From NCBI GenBank assembly GCA_021742025.1, contig JAIOWT010000035.1:1-8407 (forward strand): a stretch of DNA of 8,407 bases, written 5' to 3'. How positions within the stretch are numbered: position 1 is the first letter of the stretch; each line of letters starts with the position of its first letter. The translations under genes were made by a program, and so were the position numbers. Below the pieces are notes generated by a model that had not been told where the DNA came from, did no database searches, and saw only the letters and a program-made list of their open reading frames with translations. Below are positions 6,462 through 8,407 of the stretch, piece after piece. Source of the DNA: Candidatus Nanopelagicales bacterium (GTDB taxonomy: Bacteria; Actinomycetota; Actinomycetes; S36-B12; UBA5976).

Positions 6462-8407
6462 GTGGAATCCGCTGAAATTCGATCCAGATTTTTGAACTAC
6501 TTTGAGTCCAAAGGTCATACGGTCGTGCCTAGCGCGAGCCTGCTACTCGATGATCCAACACTTCTATTCGTAAACGCCGGCATGGTTCCGTTCAAGCCGT
6601 ATTTTCTGGGTGAAGCCGCTCCGCCGTACCCGCGTGCGGTTTCTGCGCAAAAGGTTGTGCGCACACTAGACATTGAGGAAGTTGGAAAGACCACAAGACA
6701 TGCTTCGTTCTTCCAGATGTGTGGAAACTTTTCATTTGGTGATTACTTCAAGCATGATGCTATTCCTTATGCCTGGGAGCTCTTAACTTCTCCAGTATCT
6801 GCTGGTGGATATGGATTTCCGGAAGACAAACTATGGGTGACCGTCTATTTAGACGATGACGAGAGCGTCGATATCTGGCACAAGGTTGTAGGTGTTCCGA
6901 TGGAACGTATTCAACGTCGTGACATGGCTGACAATTATTGGTCAATGGGTGTACCTGGTCCTTGCGGACCTTGTTCGGAAATCTATTACGATCGCGGACC
7001 AGAGCACGGTCGTGAGGGTGGACCGATCGCCGATGAAACACGTTACTTAGAAGTTTGGAATCTCGTGTTCATGCAATTCGAACGCGGCGAGGGTCCAGGT
7101 AAGGAAAACTTCCCAATTCTCGGCGAGCTTCCATCTAAAAGCATTGACACTGGCATGGGACTTGAGCGCATGGCTGCCTTGCTTCAAGGCGTAGACAATA
7201 TCTATGAGATAGATACAACTCGAATTATCTTGGATCGAGCCAGCGAACTCAGTGGTCGTAAGTACGGTGCAGATCCAAAGTCTGATGTTGCACTGCGTGT
7301 AGTTGCTGATCACGCGCGAACCTGTGCGTTCTTGATTGCAGATGGTGTACTGCCTGGAAACGAAGGTCGTGGCTACGTATTGCGACGCATCTTGCGTCGA
7401 GTGGTACGCAACATGCGATTACTTGGAACTCACGAACCTTCAATGAAGGAACTTATTGCAGCCAGCATTACCGCGATGGCTCCTCAGTATCCTGAGTTGT
7501 TAACTGAGCAAGGTCGCATCATGTCAATCGCTGCAGCGGAAGAAGAGACTTTTCTTAGCACGCTAGAACGTGGCACTTCGATGTTCGACTTAGCAGCTGC
7601 CGAATTGAAGTCCGCTAAAACAAAAGTTCTAACGGGCGATTCAGCATTCGCACTCCACGACACTTTTGGATTCCCAATTGACTTAACGCTGGAAATGGCT
7701 GCCGAACAGGGTCTGAGTGTTGACGAAGAAGGCTTCCGTCGCCTGATGCAGGAACAGCGTTCGCGTGCCAAAGCTGATTCAGTCGCTCGCAAAAGTGGGG
7801 TAGCAGCAGTTACGGTTTATCGCGACATCATGGGCAAGTCAGGAATAACCAAATTTACTGGCTATTCCGAAACACAGACCGAAAGCGTTGTTACCGGTCT
7901 GGTAGTAGATGGTGTTGACGTATCCAGTGCATCGCAAGGCGACGAAGTAGAAGTACTTACGGATCGCACTTCGTTCTATGCCGAAGGTGGCGGTCAGTTA
8001 GCGGATCATGGCTTGATCACACTTGGTGATGGATCGGTAGTTGAAATCACCGACGTGCAAACGCCGGTACCTGGGCTTTACGTGCATCGAGGTCGCGTGG
8101 TCTCTGGCAACTTAACGGTTGGAGCAAGCGCAGTTACGCAAGTTGATGTCCAACGACGCCTTGCGATTTCCCGAGCCCATACTGCAACCCACATGGTTCA
8201 TAAGGCCTTTCGTGAAGCCTTAGGCGAAACTGCAACTCAGATGGGTTCTGAAAACTCACCTGGTCGTTTCCGATTTGATTTTCCAAGTGCTGGAGCAGTT
8301 CCGCAGGCAGTTCTTTCTGATGTTGAAGCTCGCGTTAATGAAGTTTTGCTAGACAACCTGCTCGTAACTGCAGAGTTAATGACGCAAGAGCAAGCACGCG
8401 CAACAGG
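6462..8407 (+). CDS. alaS: Alanyl-tRNA synthetase, N-terminal 648 residues (3' end beyond the window)
   Basis: AlaRS charges tRNA(Ala) and clears mischarged Ser and Gly. From GTG 6462 the frame stays open to the right edge, giving 648 complete codons; family members are usually about 880 residues, so roughly the last quarter is missing. The start reads [10 protein letters not shown], matching the family N-terminus (EIR..FL.FF). Visible are [15 protein letters not shown] (34-48), motif 2 [20 protein letters not shown] (77-96), motif 3 with DTGMGLERM (229-237), [14 protein letters not shown] (300-313) and [14 protein letters not shown] (396-409). In the editing domain, FYAEGGGQ (505-512) and the zinc-site HTATH (His573, His577) are present. 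The second half of that zinc site (CxxxH) and the C-Ala domain lie outside the window. The gene is 99 bases downstream of rarA, same strand, and may be transcribed from the operon, its own promoter, or both. Confidence 0.97.
   Translation, partial: MESAEIRSRFLNYFESKGHTVVPSASLLLDDPTLLFVNAGMVPFKPYFLGEAAPPYPRAVSAQKVVRTLDIEEVGKTTRHASFFQMCGNFSFGDYFKHDAIPYAWELLTSPVSAGGYGFPEDKLWVTVYLDDDESVDIWHKVVGVPMERIQRRDMADNYWSMGVPGPCGPCSEIYYDRGPEHGREGGPIADETRYLEVWNLVFMQFERGEGPGKENFPILGELPSKSIDTGMGLERMAALLQGVDNIYEIDTTRIILDRASELSGRKYGADPKSDVALRVVADHARTCAFLIADGVLPGNEGRGYVLRRILRRVVRNMRLLGTHEPSMKELIAASITAMAPQYPELLTEQGRIMSIAAAEEETFLSTLERGTSMFDLAAAELKSAKTKVLTGDSAFALHDTFGFPIDLTLEMAAEQGLSVDEEGFRRLMQEQRSRAKADSVARKSGVAAVTVYRDIMGKSGITKFTGYSETQTESVVTGLVVDGVDVSSASQGDEVEVLTDRTSFYAEGGGQLADHGLITLGDGSVVEITDVQTPVPGLYVHRGRVVSGNLTVGASAVTQVDVQRRLAISRAHTATHMVHKAFREALGETATQMGSENSPGRFRFDFPSAGAVPQAVLSDVEARVNEVLLDNLLVTAELMTQEQARAT

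Noticed and set aside
6760..7792. Several minus-strand open frames of 64-102 codons opposite alaS
   Set aside because: They are antisense to a well-conserved synthetase, overlap one another and show no family features or start signals.
1..8407. Mobile element, CRISPR array, toxin-antitoxin pair, defence system or tRNA gene
   Set aside because: I looked for transposase-like frames, regularly spaced long repeats, small paired genes in the gaps and cloverleaf-like sequence. Nearly all of the window is filled by seven conserved genes, and the gaps are too short.

Overview
The window is core chromosome from a member of the Actinomycetota. It carries, in order, a partial DUF349 gene and a membrane-anchored cyclophilin on the minus strand, then a metallo-beta-lactamase-fold hydrolase, hisS, aspS, rarA and a partial alaS on the plus strand. 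A cyclophilin divergent from a glyoxalase-II-like hydrolase, followed by hisS, aspS, rarA and alaS, is an order I recognise from mycobacteria and streptomycetes. The G+C content looks close to 50% from hand-counted lines, and Leu TTA codons are common. That is low for the phylum. With the short spacers, it suggests a streamlined lineage such as an aquatic actinobacterium, but this placement is inference and no marker gene is present to settle it.

Minus strand (1-1254): the cyclophilin gene (451-1254) lies 50 bases upstream of the DUF349 gene (start at 400, cut by the left edge), so the two probably share a transcript. The cyclophilin starts at a GTG with no Shine-Dalgarno sequence but with a good -10 hexamer (TAGAAT) eight bases upstream, as expected for a leaderless or nearly leaderless mRNA.

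Divergent spacer (1255-1333): this short region must hold the control signals for both directions. It contains the -10 element just mentioned, a 16-base dyad and the ribosome binding site of the hydrolase gene.

Plus strand (1334-8407): hydrolase and hisS overlap by 4 bases, hisS and aspS are 19 bases apart, and aspS and rarA overlap by 8 bases, so these four look like one translationally coupled operon. alaS follows after 99 bases. That gap holds a four-unit heptanucleotide tandem repeat and a perfect 6-bp stem-loop just ahead of the alaS ribosome binding site. Three genes charge tRNAs (His, Asp, Ala), rarA serves replication forks, and the hydrolase is probably metabolic or detoxifying. AspRS carries the His31/Gly signature of non-discriminating enzymes, which would make it also a source of Asp-tRNA(Asn) for amidation.

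I found no mobile element, CRISPR array, tRNA, rRNA, phage gene or defence system. No undescribed multi-gene system is evident. The points worth a second look are regulatory or enzymological details.
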